Shown: positions 24,616-36,870, numbered from the stretch's first letter. The stretch: 64,000 nt of DNA from Cynocephalus volans (GCF_027409185.1 NC_084463.1:50772907-50836906); one strand, 5' to 3'. Notes: generated by a model from the letters alone, not told the origin. Numbers and translations: made by a program.

Positions 24616-24830
24616 GTGTGTCCATGTGTCTCAGAACCCCCTGACATTTTCTTATATGGACGTATAGTCTTTGGATTTAGGGTCCACCCTAATCCAGGAT
24701 GGTGTCATCTTGAGACCTACACCTTTATTACAGCTGAAAAGACCTTTTTTTTCCCCAAATAAATTTCCATTCACAGGCACTAGGGGTTAGGATTTGGAAA
24801 TACCTTTTGGGGACCCCCATTGAACTCACT
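24615..24830 (-). mobile_element. MaLR (MST/MLT1) LTR fragment, reversed
   Basis: Contains the complement of the usual MaLR text (GTCCACCCTAATCCAGGATG, AAATAAATTTCCATTCACAG) and ends near TTGAACTCACTGCAG. The 5' half is missing. Confidence 0.7.
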
Positions 24831-25234
24831 GCAGCAGGTGTGGAGCTGAGCAACAGGGGCTGAATGACGGGCATGCCTTTCTACATACAGGAGGTACCTC
24901 CTCAGGAAGAACACAGCAAATGGTGGCCCTGTAGGGATCCATAAATGCTTCAGAGAGACAAGTTTCTCATACAAAGATGAGGGAGATGTAAAAAGTGCTC
25001 GGCATTCCTGGTGTTCCAAGAATTCACAGTCAGGAGCACTGATGTGGTTAGTTAGTGGAGTGGCCATAAAATGTGGTGGAAGTGAGGTGGCCCCCAAATG
25101 GGCTTTGAAGAGAGGCTGAGATTTGTGTGGATGAAAACAGAGAATTGGAAGAAGAGTCCTCACCCTGGTCATCTCCTTTAACAGCAACCCCAAATTATCA
25201 CTGAGCTCTTCAAATTGCTTACTTCAACCTCAGT

Positions 25235-25760
25235 GTGATATATTTTTTTCGCAATTCTCTTTTTTGTTTTTTTAAGGTAATATTTGTATATAAGAGAGTT
25301 GGCCAGTTTCAGGTTTACAGTTTGATGAATTTTCATCATCGTATACAATCATGTAGCCATCCCATTATGAGATTGAACATTTCCTCACTAGAAGTTCCCT
25401 CGGATCTGCTGGAAGTTAACTTCCTATCCCTGTCCTGATGCCCACCTCTCCCCCAGGCAACCACTGGTCTGCCTTCTGCAGCTTCTGCCTTGTTTTGCTT
25501 TTATTCACTCTTGGTGTTTGTTTGGAATAACAAGTCCACTTAAATTCAGTGGCCTTGTTGATGTCGTTGGTTTATAACCACCACCTCACTGTTGGTCTGT
25601 TTAATGCATCCACGTTATAATCCCTCTTTGCCTGATCTTGAATTTCAAATAAAAGGAATTACACAGTGCACCGCCTTGCGTGTTTGACTCCTTCACTCAG
25701 CATCACACTTCTGAGAATCATCCATGTGCTGCCTGCATTAGTATCTGGTTCTGCAGAGGA
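25235..25760 (-). mobile_element. L1 3'-UTR-like fragment, reversed
   Basis: Phrases such as CCAGTTTCAGGTTTACAG, CATGTAGCCATCCC, and GGAATTACACAGTGCACC with CATCCATGTGCTGC are typical of reversed L1M 3' ends. Confidence 0.65.
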
Positions 25761-25789
25761 TTCATAAAGCAAATGTACTTCATAGGGCC

Positions 25790-26200
25790 TGGTTTCCCAA
25801 AGCCTTGCAGCTTCAAATATTAACCTTGCAAGAAACAGGAAATTTTCCCCAGGCTATTTAGTCTCTGTGGCTAGATAAAGACTGCTAACAGAGAGAGGTT
25901 GCTGGCTCAAAGACAGACTGGTTGCTGATTGATATGTGAAGTTACTAAGGCTGCTGGAGGGAGACGGAATGTGGGCTAAATCAAGCCTTTGTTAGTGGAT
26001 CACTTAATTGCCTAACAGAGTGTCATCTGACTTGTTTTTACTAAATGTTACCAGCTTCTATTGTTAAACTTGTTAAAACTATGTCTCTTCCTGTCACTTC
26101 CTGGGCTGGAGAATAAATGCAGGAAGAGAACCCCAACTCAGGGTTAATTTCCCAAATGGAAGCAATGCCTTGCTATTGAGGGCTATGGGAGATTAACCCC
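25790..26200 (+). mobile_element. LTR-like sequence
   Basis: Contains LTR-style text with GGCTGGAGAATAAATGCAGG (possible poly(A) signal). Endogenous retrovirus LTR suspected, family not named, ends uncertain. Confidence 0.4.
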
Positions 26201-26339
26201 TTTTTGAGGCTTCTCACTGCTCAAAAAAGATGGGCTTTCAGTAATCTTTGGCAGCTCCGTCACCCAGGGGAAAAGGGGTGACAAATCCATGGGAGGCAAA
26301 GCAACATGGTTTCAATTTATTACTATTAAGTTGACATAA

Positions 26340-26760
26340 AATTAACCTTCACAGCCTAGATCTTCCAGCCTCTGTGGGAGGGTAGGAGCCTAACTTCCAT
26401 AAAAGCCAGTCACAGGCCCGGTTGGGTTTCACATGGATCAACACCCCCTTCCTGCTTTTTGTAATTTTTCACTTCCCTGACTCTATTGAACCCCTGATGT
26501 CATCCCCTCCCCCCACCCCCTTATTCTCCCATTAAAAAGATCAGTGACCTCTCCACACATCGAAGTCAAGTTCAATTCACGCTGGATTTTTTTCCCTATT
26601 GCAATAGTATATTCCTGAATAAAATCTGTCTTTAACTAGGGTCCAGCATTATCTCTGACAAAGGAAAGAAGAAAGTGGACTCCATTTTCCCCATTATACC
26701 AGACACTCCTTTCAATAAATCTTCCTATCTTGCACCCCTCGGAACATGTTTACCACGTCT
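26340..26760 (+). mobile_element. ERV LTR, probably class I
   Basis: CCATAAAAGCCAG resembles a TATA region, followed by a pyrimidine-rich R/U5-like part and CCTGAATAAAATCTGTC (poly(A) signal). No internal retroviral region is adjacent. Confidence 0.5.
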
Positions 26761-27020
26761 CTTCACATCTCTATGACTTTTGAGGGACTTGATCATCGCA
26801 GGTGAGATTTAGAAGGAGGCGATGGCACTTGGCTCTTCCGTTCTTGGGAGCAAAGGGCTGTCCCCAGCTGAAAGGGCCATGTTGGTGCTCAGAGGGGAAA
26901 AGTGCATCTACAAAGAAAGCGGGATGTGTCAGTTGCTGTCTTGATGCCCAAAGCTGTCCCCGGGCTGAGCTTCAGAAACTTTTCAGTTAATAAAACATGT
27001 TGTTCAACAGAAAGAAGAGT

Positions 27021-27123
27021 ATTTTTTTTTTTTTTTTTGGTGGCTGCCCAGTTTGGAGATCTGAACCCATGACCTTGGTGTTATAAGGCTGGGCTCTAAC
27101 CAACTGAGGTAACCAGCCGGCCC
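27021..27123 (-). mobile_element. tRNA-Ile-derived SINE, reversed
   Basis: A T-run, GGTGGCTGCCCAG, GAACCCATGACCTTGGTG (B-box complement), CTCTAACCAACTGAGG (A-box complement) and a CCAGCCGGCCC end. About 100 bp. Confidence 0.85.
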
Positions 27124-27920
27124 TATTTTATTTTAAAATTAAAAAGTAACATTACAATATGAACACACTCATTTATGTCATTTTTATTTCTGACTGTCCA
27201 TAACTGTTATGTGGTTCACATTTTGTTTGTTTTTCTAAACCTGCAAACTGTAAATGGAGAGTAAAGAACACGCCATAGTACCACTTTTCTCCAGAGAGGG
27301 TGCCAAATCCAAAGGGCTATTTTTTGACCAGAAGACGTTTGACCTTGCATTTGTGGTTTTCAGTTTGGTCTGGTAACTTCTTATAAAGTGAGGCATGCAA
27401 GAGCACTTGCCAGTACTTCTGCCAGGGTTTCCTTGTGCCTTAGGGAATGCGCTTGATCTTTTCTGGGCAGTAGGTTGGGGGTGGCTTGCACTGCTGGAAG
27501 ATTCTGCGGCCCTTCTACTTTCTTGTGTGAGCTTTGGAGAGTGTGGATTAGGACGCAGAGATCTCCACAGAATGTGCTTTATGTGGGATGGTGTCTGGCA
27601 CCCACAGAGCATTTCCCACTCAGGTGCCAGGCGCACTCTCTCCAGACTCTGGAGTGTGGAATGTCCCAGGAAAGGCCCTTATCAGGGCCACTGTTAGTTA
27701 CACTGCACAGAGCTGTGGTTTGGGGTTGGGTGGGTGTGGGCTAGCCGTGGGCCAGGTTGGGCCCAACACTGCAGTTTCCCGGCTGTGTGCGTTTGCTTAC
27801 ATATACAGGAAGAAGGGCTTTGCTCACAGGTAGCGCACTAATTCTTCAGTGCTTTTGTATGTTGCAGGGCTCCTTCTGGTTGGCACCATTCAGTTTAGAA
27901 CTCAACTTGAAAGAAAATGA
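27124..27920. other. Unassigned interval, no gene recognised
   Basis: Frames of 80-133 codons occur on both strands (for example minus 27636-27235). They lack domains and splice logic. Confidence 0.3.
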
Positions 27921-28325
27921 GCCAAAACACTGGGTACCGTTCAAGCTTTATTAAACGAAAAAAATCTGCCAGGCTGCGCTCAAAATGGCAGAGCAGCAGC
28001 CGCTAAAGGGAGTACAGTGCTTATATGGGTTGATGGGCACGAAAAGCGTGGGGGGAGGGAGAGGGGATGTGGGGGTGTGGGATCAGGCCCAGGATTGGTG
28101 CTGGCGTGGTGGGTAGGGGTGACATAGTCAATATGGTAGGAACCGCCAGGTGGGAGTGGAAGGGTTGCTTTGTCTAGGAAACCAAGAGGTAGTGTAACGA
28201 CAGGCGGCCGTTTTGTACTCAATATAGCACCAGTTGCACCCATGATAATGTCAGTCACGTCCAAGGTGATGCAACTGCGTCCAAGATGGCACCGGCCACA
28301 TCCAAGATCTATCACAACTTAGTGT
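27920..28325 (-). mobile_element. Retroviral-type LTR, reversed
   Basis: On the minus strand: an upstream CpG-containing part, CATATAAGCACTG as a TATA-like site (near 28025), and AATAAAGC at about 27950 as poly(A) signal. Several tandem GTCCAAGATGGC-like motifs lie at its 5' side (28255-28310). Confidence 0.6.
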
Positions 28326-28329
28326 AATT

Positions 28330-29640
28330 TGAAGTGGAGTGGTGTTTGTGCAGCTTAACGTTTGCTCTTTGGCCTATTCTTGGGCACAATTCTTCTAGGG
28401 TTCTTGACCAGGAAACCAGCGCCCCTACAGTTTGTGCGGGCTCTTGGCCGGACTGATGGTGGAAGGAGTGTTACTGGCGCCAGTGCTCAGGCCATGGTCG
28501 GACTAGCTGATGAACTCGATATTACTACATTCCTGATAACGTCCGTAGGCATAAAAATTAGATTTCAAATGGTGGTTATCCACCAAAGGGAAAAGCAGCC
28601 GTTTAAGTTTGCTGATGTGGAAGCAGAGAGCACTGAGGTGTGCTTTTTTTGTTTGTTTGTTTGGCAAGCCTCTCAACTGAAGCTACCCACAACGGCGAGG
28701 TGGTGGTCACCTGGGCTAAAGCTGCTGCCAGAGGCCAGGGCGGTAAAGCCCATGAAAAGCTGAACTGAGCCTGAGGAGCGAAATTCAGATCCAAAGGCTC
28801 TGGTTAGAGCTGTCTGCACATTTCACATTAAGGGTTTTGCACACCGTCTCTCAGAATGTGTTGGTTTACAGGTCTGAGCAGGATTTTTTTTTTAAGATAG
28901 TAAAGGGGCTATCAAGTATGTATGTGAGGGAGGGGCTCACGAGGGTGCAAGACTCAGGCGAAGTCTGCATATGATCTGACAAGTGTAGCAACTGTTTTCT
29001 GTGCGAAACAAAAATAACTAGGCAATTAATCAGTTCTCTGGCAACAACACCATGAGATATTTCTCATTCCAGTAACCAGGAAGTCATTTAGGTTGACAAA
29101 TCATTAATGTGCTAGTGAATGAAAGTTCCAACTTATTGGAACATTTGTCCCCAGGATACAAACGTAAAAGAGAACTCCAGATGTGGAAGAGACAACAGCC
29201 TGGCTATCCCGGACTCCACTCAAAACAAGCACCTTTCCCAAGGTTGGACGTGTAGGAACTGATACCCAACGGCCCAGGCAAGGGATTTGTTGGTCCACCA
29301 AGCAAAGGAAGTGGCTTCTACAACTGCCAGCAAGCCAGCAAGCCAGCAAGCAGGAGGGGAGGAGAAGCCCGTTGCAGGCCCTTGATGTACCTAACGTTAA
29401 CCAGCCGTGGAAGAGAAAGGGGGTTCAGGTGACACTGTGCTCTGCTGAGGCATGTTTGCAATCTCTTTGGCCTGAGGGCCAGCTGTTTCCCTGATATAAA
29501 GCATCCTTCCTGGGAAGGCTGAAGAGCAGCCACCCCAGGTCAAGAGGTGATATGTGCAGATGGTTGCGTGTGCCAAGCATTTAAAACATGCTTGGGGACA
29601 CCACCACAAACATTGATATTATGAAGCAATACTCACAGAT
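28330..29640. other. Unassigned interval, no gene recognised
   Basis: Mixed composition. A 133-codon plus frame at 28362-28763 has no recognisable domain. A CCAGCAAG triplet repeat lies at 29328-29352. Confidence 0.3.
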
Positions 29641-29780
29641 GTGCCTGTGCTGTTCTTTCATCTTGGAACATTCTTTCCTATCCCATCTGTATCATCTCAC
29701 AGTCCTTTTTATCCTTCACTGAAGTCTTTCCCGACATGAGCCAGCTGCCTCTTTTCTGAACACTGAAAGCTCCCCCACTG
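29640..29780 (+). repeat. Possible L2 fragment
   Basis: CTTGGAACATTCTTTCCT and CACTGAAGTCTTTCCCGAC resemble the L2 3' end. Old and short. Confidence 0.4.
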
Positions 29781-30560
29781 TAGGGAACACGCAGTGGAGG
29801 GGTCATTGCTTTTAACCTCTGTGTGTTACTGAATCGCTCTTCGCCCTCACCCTCCCGTTTGTACTGTGGGATGATCACAAGGCAGACTGGTTTATGCTGC
29901 ATGTTTCCCACCCACTGTGCTGAGTGCCCTGCCAGGGAGAGCAGGCAGGCTTACACGGATTCGGGGTGAACCCAACACACTCTACCCAGGGAACGTGGCC
30001 CTTCCCTGGCTCCAGAGCTCCTGCCTCTTTTCACTCCCTATATGTGCAGGAATCCAACATGCAGCCAAGAGTCATGTCAGCAGTAACGTGCATTTAAGGA
30101 CTCTGAAAAGTTATTTCCCTGAGAAATGCAGGGCTTCTTGCCCTGTAGTTAGTTGTAGTCCTGATTTGCAAATGTATTCCTCCCTCTAGGCAGCAGATCA
30201 AAAGGTGCCTTTCATTCTGCAGAAATTTAGAGCAGAGCCCTGGAACGAATACCAAGATTGATGATATTTTCTTGTTTTTAGTTTCCCACCATCTCTTGAT
30301 CTCTCAAACACATAGTGAAATACGAACAGAGTTTTGTGCTTCATTGTTATGATTGTTAGCATAATCAGCACAAATCATAATTATGCACACATGGACTTCA
30401 GTTGTAATGTTGAATAAATGTCACATTTCCTGTTAATGTGTGGTGTTGCAGGGAACCCTAAGCATTTTCTAATTATTAAGGCTTTCCCCTTTTCCACTTG
30501 AGAAACAGTTTTAGAAACTCTATGCTCGGCTGCTTTAAACTGCAGACCCTGGTCTCTGCA
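29780..30560. other. Unassigned interval, no gene recognised
   Basis: No repeat or coding signal I can name. A 90-codon plus frame at 29917-30189 looks like chance. Confidence 0.3.
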
Positions 30561-30659
30561 ATGTAGCTTGCCTGCTTCCTGCACCTGCCCTCTGGGAGAT
30601 AACAGCAGTCTCACACCCCCCAGGGGCCAGATGCAAAGTAGGCTCCTGAAGTGACCGAC

Positions 30660-30965
30660 GGACTGTGTCCCACAATCAGCCAATCCAAAATTAGCAGGAC
30701 AGCATCCCTTATTTACATAAGAGGACCAGAATGGGAACCTGGGAGGGAAAAGGGTGGGAATTTAGGCTGTATAAGGGGGTCTTTTCCTTTGTTTGGGGAG
30801 ACACTGGTTTAGGAGTCCTTGCTCCCCAGTGCTCTCCTTGCTTGCAAGCAAAAAGAGGTGCTGTAACGCTGAGCAAAGAGCTGCAACACTAAAATAAAGA
30901 GCTGTAAAAACTGCAACACTGACATCAGTCTTGGATTCCTCTGTGCATTTGCCCCACAACAGTGG
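30660..30965 (+). mobile_element. ERV1-type LTR
   Basis: GGCTGTATAAGGGGG (TATA-like, near 30765), then a U5-like pyrimidine part and CTAAAATAAAGAGC poly(A) signal near 30892. The end is around CCCCACAACAGTGGCAC. The 5' boundary is uncertain. Confidence 0.6.
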
Positions 30966-30969
30966 CACT

Positions 30970-32140
30970 GCTAATTGCAACCATTAAAAACAAAATTTCT
31001 TAGGCAAATCAGCCTGTAGCCTGCAAAGAGATGGCTGTACTAGCAACGCAGCCACAGAGCTTAAAACATGTCCACCAGTGCAGAGAGCTGGAAATGGAGG
31101 GTGATGGGATTGGGAGGCGGAATGCCAACAAGAGCAGCCAGCTGAGAAAAGAAAGAAAACAGCAAATCAGGTAAAGATGATAAAATCCTTAAGATAAAAT
31201 AATCAGTTCTGTTTTAGCTGGTGAGGTGAAAATAGGTTATTCCTTTCAGGTAAGAGGAAACCTGGATCTAGGTGTTCTGAGAAGCCAGAAGTGCTGGCTC
31301 TACATCAAGAGAGTAATTACATATGCGAATATAATCGTAAACATATACCTGTATGATAATGATTGTTGTCTCCAGGGCTGTCCATTGCAATGGGCCTCAC
31401 TGCTGAGCATCATGTTTTCTGCCAGGGGACAGTGGCACATTCTCAGTCAGGAGCAGCTGAGCTGTGGGGCCCCGGTTCTAACCAGACCACTGCCTGTGAT
31501 TCTTCTCAAGCTTCAAGTCAAGCTGCACAAAATAGCTGGCCTGGTTCAACTGGGAATAATTTTGATTTCCTTGACACTTTTTATCCACAAACATTTATTT
31601 TCAGTGCACCAGGAAGCGAGCTCATCTATTTCAGTGTGAATCTGGTAGATATGGGTAGCCCCTGTCCTTAGCCACAAGCAAACAAACTTGGGGATGTTCT
31701 CTTGCAATAATTCAGCTACAGCTCCATCTCCAGTCCCTCCTATAATGTAAACTGTGCAACTTTCAATCTCTAGTGCACCAGCCTTTGGGGTGTCAGATGT
31801 CCTGGGGGAGCCTAATCTAAAGCCATGCCCTGCAAAATCCTTTTGGGTAATTCCAAAGCAGCTTCACATAGTTCTCTCGGCTTCATTGCACAGCATGATT
31901 GAGTTGGTAACATCATCGCCACGTTTACTAAGGCCTGAGACTGTGGTGGTGAGGGGTTGGAGGTAGAAGGGCTACGGGCAGAGAACCTAATCCTTAAGAT
32001 CTGTGTTCCAAGCCCTATGCAGGCCCAAGGAAGGAGTAAAGCCACCAGAGGGTGATGCCCTGCTCCCTCCTTCATCACGGCAGCTAAGGTTGGTCGAAAA
32101 TGAATCCCGACTTGACCTTGAGTGTGTGTCTTCAAGAAAT
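30970..32140. other. Unassigned interval, no gene recognised
   Basis: Plus frames of 100-137 codons overlap at 31226-31671 without known domains. Otherwise featureless. Confidence 0.3.
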
Positions 32141-32144
32141 CCTC

Positions 32145-32640
32145 CATCTTTCTGGGCCTTCGTTTCCTCATCTGTGAACGATATGGATTTTGCCAATATC
32201 ACCTCCAAGGCCTCTGTGCTGAGAATCTTCTACATGCCAGGCATTATTCTGGCACCTGTGACAGAGCAGCAAACACAACCTGCGAAAGAACTAAAAATAA
32301 GGAAGAAGAAAAAGCAAGAAGTCCTGCTCTCATTCTTTAGGTGGGAATGTCAGCAATCAAATTAAATATGTTCATATATAAAATATTGGATGCTGGTAAG
32401 TACTGTAAAAATGCACAGTGGAAGAAGGGGTAACAAGGAGTATTGGATTTTAAGTAGGGAGGTCAGGAAAAGCCTTGCTGATGGCACCTGGCACACATCT
32501 GAAGAAGGTGACCGCAAAGGCAGCCAGAAGGGACAACTAGAAGGTGACCGCAAAGTCAAACAGGAGGGATTGGGATTCCATAGGATCTCAGGTGAGGCCA
32601 AGGAGAGCCACTTCAGGAGTCTCAGGCTGTGAAAAGAGCT
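32145..32640 (+). repeat. MIR fragment followed by old L2/MIR-type sequence
   Basis: CTGGGCCTTCGTTTCCTCATC and TACATGCCAGGCATTATTCTGG are MIR/L2 hallmarks. Further right, GGAGGTCAGGAAAAGCCTTGC is also typical of ancient mammalian repeats. Confidence 0.55.
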
Positions 32641-32797
32641 CCCTCTTTCTCCTCCACCTTGGCTGCAAATCAACCTTCCCTTTTTTGAATCTTACAGCCT
32701 CTCTGGAACTAGCTGTCCCTGGCAAATCAGGCAGGATCCGTGGATGAACAAAGCAAACGTCCCACTGCAAAACTAACCCTCAGATGAGGAGGGACCC

Positions 32798-33646
32798 TTG
32801 GCGGTACTGTTTCCCTCCTCTCGGGGAAGGGACCTAGGGCATTGTAGGGCCAGCCTGTGGCCCCTACCTGGAGGGGAGGAGGCGGTGCCTTGGCCGCAGG
32901 TCTGTGCACCTGTCTCCTCGCTGTCTTCCAGGTGCGTCTTCAGAGGTGAGCAGTGCGTGTCCCCTGTCCAGGACCTCCCTGGCCTCCCCCGCCAGGCTGA
33001 TGGGAGGTCTGAGAGCAGCAGAGGCTGTCACTCTGGGACTACAGTCTGCGCTCGGATGCCCCATGCCTGGGACAGGAAGGTGGGCATGGGGCCAGGGAGA
33101 CTGGGGGTCCTGGGCGCGGGTGATGCGCTGGGTCGCACTGGGCCTCACACTGGGTCTGGGGAGACCGGGATGGACGAGGCTAGCCTGGAACAGAGGTGCG
33201 GAGATGGGAAGGTCATGGGGACCTGGGTCCTTGGAGGTTGGGTTCATGTGGCCCGTCAGCATAGGGACGGGGATGGGAGATGTCCTGGATGGCTGGGGAT
33301 GGGCAAAGATGGGTCTCCTTGGAGATGGCCTGGGTGGGGTCGGGCGAGGTTTGGGATGAAGGGGTGGGGAACAGAGGCTGGGACCAAAGGGCTTTGGCTG
33401 GAGTGGGGACAGGGGCAGGCTTTGCCTCTCAGGGTGTGTTTAAAGCAGGGGGCAGGGGGCAGGGGCCAGACTGTGCATGTCACTTGCCCAAGTGGCAGAT
33501 CCTACGTGGAAACTCGGATCTGGGCTCCTGGTCCACAGCTGTATCTGTCTTCCCACATCCCGCGGATTCTAAGTTTTGCTCTTTTCTCATTTTGTTTTTA
33601 TTTACTTATTTTGGGTTTTGTTTTAAAGAGAAAAAATGGAACATGA
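32798..33646 (+). other. Orphan 282-codon ORF, G-rich, function unknown
   Basis: This is among the longest open frames in the window. It begins with ATG and is rich in Gly, Trp and Arg because the DNA is GGGTGGGGA-like at 33080-33460. The last 25 or so residues form a hydrophobic segment followed by RKNGT, which mimics a tail anchor. I know no relative and see no promoter or poly(A) evidence. The compositional bias makes a chance ORF the likelier reading. Confidence 0.15.
33080..33470 (+). repeat. G-rich stretch with GGG runs
   Basis: Many closely spaced GGG/GGGG runs lie on the plus strand (for example GGGGGCAGGGGGCAGGGG near 33448). It could form G-quadruplexes. It is not a clean tandem repeat. 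Confidence 0.6.
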
Positions 33647-33756
33647 CAACCGTTAAAGCCTTGGCAGAGAAACATTTCTTTTAGCCTCTTTCTTTCTGCT
33701 CAGGTTCCCAGCTTTCCATGTGCTGGAGGCCTCCCATCTGCTGAGCTTTTCCTTGT

Positions 33757-34630
33757 CTTGAAGGCTAATTTTATGTGTCACCTCAGCTAGACAACAGTGC
33801 CCAAATATTTGGCCAAAGAATATAGGGGTCCTCAGCAGACACCCTGTTGCTGTGGAGGCTTTTTTTTAAAGGAAATATTAGCAGTTAAATTAGCAGTCTT
33901 GGAATAAAGCGGATGGTTCTCCCTAGTGAGGGTGGGCCATGTCCAATCAGTTGAAGGCCTTAAGACAAAAACTTTTCTTCCCCCGATGAACATGGGTGTA
34001 TTAGTCTGTTTCTGTTGCTTATAACAAAATACATGGAAATGGGTGATTTATAAAAAATTAAATTTATTGCTTACAGTTTCTTTGGCCGGACGTCCAAAGT
34101 CCAGGGAACATATCTGGTGAGGGTCTTGGTGGTAGCGACAGTGACGGCAGAGTACCACATTGTGAAAGTGGTGGAGCAGAGAGAGCAAGAGAGAGAAAGA
34201 CTCTCCTCTTCTTTTAAAGCCCTCAGAACCACGCCCTGACCATCATTAACCCATTCACCACTGCATGGTCCTACAATCCAATCACCTCTTCAAGGCTCCA
34301 CCTTTCAATTCCCATAATAGGATTTCCCACCCCCTTAACAGCCACAGTGGGGGCCAAGTTTCTAATACATAAAATTTAGGGACACAATTCAAGCTTCAGT
34401 GAGTTTGGGGGGGACATAATTCAATTCACTACTATGGGATTCTGACAGGAGACTGCCTTGGGACTTCAGCTGTGACATGGACTGTTCCCTTGATCTCCAG
34501 CCTGATGGCCTGCCCTGAGGATTTTATACTTGCCAGTGCCCACAATCATGTGAGCCAATTCCTTAAATCTCTCTCTGTTTTTCTCTCTCTCTCCTGCTGG
34601 CTGTGTTTCTTGGGAGAACTCTAACACACT
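33757..34630 (+). mobile_element. Old LTR/MER-type element split by a MaLR LTR
   Basis: The left part (33757-33996) has GGCTAATTTTATGTGTCACC and CCAATCAGTTGAAGGCC. The right part (34439-34630) resumes with TCTGACAGGAGACTGCC...CAATCATGTGAGCCAATTCC and ends near GAGAACTCTAACACA. They form one element when the insertion is removed. Confidence 0.65.
33997..34433 (-). mobile_element. MaLR-type solo LTR, exact 5-bp TSD
   Basis: Reversed LTR with TGTATTAGTCTGTTTCTGTT at one end. ATGGG is duplicated at 33992-33996 and 34434-34438. Same family as 50221-52592 (provirus), 56390-56818 and 58140-58567. Confidence 0.88.
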
Positions 34631-34759
34631 CATTCCTTACAGGTGTGCCCATCCATGTCACTCAACACCAAAGTAGAGGTTTAAGTTTGAGAATTATAAT
34701 CCAGTTTATAGCTAATGGATATGTCCAAATTCCTGATTGAGAAACATAATCAAAATGTC

Positions 34760-35065
34760 GGTGCTGTGCACTCCGAGGGTCCCTCACAATGTCCCTTGTG
34801 TGCCCGTGTGGTCTCATGGAGTGTAACAGCACAGACCTGCCTGGGTGAGGCCGGTCCCTGGGAGGGGCCACAGGCTGGCCCCAACGTGAGGACACAGAAA
34901 GAAGGCACTTCTATGAACAGAAAGGGGGTCTTCACCAGACACCGAATCTGCCACACCTTGATCTGGGACTTCCAGCCTCCAGACTGTCAGCTATAGACAT
35001 CTGCTGTTTATAAGCGCCCAGTCTGTGGTATTTTGTTATAGCAGCATGCACGGACTAAGTCAGAA
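34760..35065 (+). mobile_element. MLT1A-like LTR
   Basis: Contains CACCAGACACCGAATCTGCC, CACCTTGATCTGGGACTTCC and ends AGCAGCATGCACGGACTAAG, the standard MLT1A 3' half. 5' part degraded. Confidence 0.8.
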
Positions 35066-35164
35066 GCCAGCTCTGAGTCCGAGGAGTATGTGCAAGTGTT
35101 TCCCAAGGGATGCAATGGGCCACAGCTTGTGGGGCTTGGACTGGAAGTGACATAACATGAGTTT

Positions 35165-35485
35165 TCCCTTTAGGCTGCTGTGACAAATGACCACAGACTG
35201 GGTGGCTTCAACAACGGACATTTCCTTCCTACAGCTCTGGTGGCTGTAAGTCCGAGATCAAGTCGCGGCAGATTTCTTCGTGTTTATATCCTCACTTGGC
35301 AGAGAGAGCTCTATAGTCTCTTTCTCTTGCAAGGGCACTAATCCCATTCATGAGGCTCCACCCTAACAACCTCATCACTTCCCAAAGGCCCTGCCTCCTA
35401 ATACCAAATTGATTAGGATTTCAACATATCATCTCGGGGCGAAGGGATGGGGGGACACGAACGTTCAGTCCATATCAGACTCCCT
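35165..35485 (-). mobile_element. MLT1/MST-type LTR, reversed
   Basis: GGCTGCTGTGACAAATGACC at the left and GGGGACACGAACGTTCAGTC at the right are the usual reversed MaLR ends. Old copy. Confidence 0.75.
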
Positions 35486-35489
35486 CCTG

Positions 35490-36300
35490 GGAACTGGCTT
35501 CATGCTGGGAATTGGCTGCACTCCTGACAAAGCCTCACTTGACTGACAAGAAGAAAGAAACACCCATGGAGCTCTTGGACTGACCTAAAACAGCTGAAAC
35601 AGCTGTGAGCCACCGCACTTGTGGCTGAACTGTTCAAGGACTCAGAATAAAGGAAAAACACCTCCCCCCTATGCAGAGTCTCACAGTTGGGTCTGGCATG
35701 GAGCGGGCGGGACCGAGACACTGCATTTCCAACAGTCTCCCATGGACACAGATGTTTCCAGCCTCCCTCAGGCCACGCTCAGGATGGCAGGGCATTAACA
35801 GGTACCCAGGAAGATATGATTTTTTTACCCCTTCCCCACATGATAAGCCAGCACCAGGAGCACAAGGACCTCCCTGTGCCACAGAACCTCCCTGTGCCAT
35901 GGAACCCCAGAGGTGGGTGGAAGCAATCCCTCCAACAGCCTAGGGAAGCCTGGAGCCTTCCCAGAATACTGTCCTTAAATGAGTAAAACACATGGGACTA
36001 CAATGAACAATGGCTTTACTAAAATGCCATTGTCAAAACATGTTAAAGATAAAATTTCTATTGGAGTGATAAATGTGCTCCTCTATTAATGCACTAATAC
36101 CTAATTACTGCCATAATTCTGCAGGAGCGATGGGCATAAATAATATTTTGCAATATCTACAAATGCTGTCAGGTAACATTGATCACAGAGACACAGGTCT
36201 ACCAACATCACTGTGGTTTGTTGTCTGTATTCAGACTGGGAGGAAATGCATGTAGTTATTGAAAATAAAGATGCAATTTCTCCCCATGCAGTTCACTAAC
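35490..36300. other. Unassigned interval, no gene recognised
   Basis: Several 70-99-codon frames overlap at 35.6-36.0 kb on both strands. No domain, no repeat boundary seen. Confidence 0.3.
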
Positions 36301-36534
36301 TGCTTGAATTAACCCAAGTTAAGCAGCCCTGCCTGAGAGATGGTCTAGTCCGAATCCCACCTTAGGAAGAAGACTGGGCTGCCCTGTGAACAAGAAAGAG
36401 CTCCTGGCACAGGCTGTGACAGCAGGGCCTGTGTGGAGGGCCCATCTTCACCAGGGCCCAGAGCTGGACAGGGAGGGCTTTACCCAGAAGGCCAAAGCCC
36501 CAGCCCATTCAGCTGTGTGGCCGTGGCCTTTCTT

Positions 36535-36870
36535 AACACACAGCTTCAGTTTCCCATCAAGATCTTGGCCAGTGGTCCTAGTACCTCAGCGTGTAAAGTG
36601 GTTGGAGGATTTGGTAAGAGCATTAATACATGGGAAACACGTAGACCTGGACCCCAGGATAAGAACCCTCAGGAGTAAATTGACCACTGCCAGACCCAGG
36701 CTCAGTCAATCTGAGTCACCCACCAGGCTCTGCTGCATTGACAAGTCAAATAATATCTTTGAGCTCCAATGGCTCTTCTGTAAAATGGGTGGAGATGTCA
36801 CTTCAAAGAGTGCCACTGGGAAGCATAGATAAAGTAACATTTGCTGAAGTATTCCAGAAAGAATGACTAC
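36535..36870 (+). repeat. MIR fragments
   Basis: CACAGCTTCAGTTTCCC with a TAAAGTGG core, and a second piece with CTTTGAGCTCCAATGGCTC and TCTGTAAAATGGGTGG, fit MIR elements. Confidence 0.6.
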
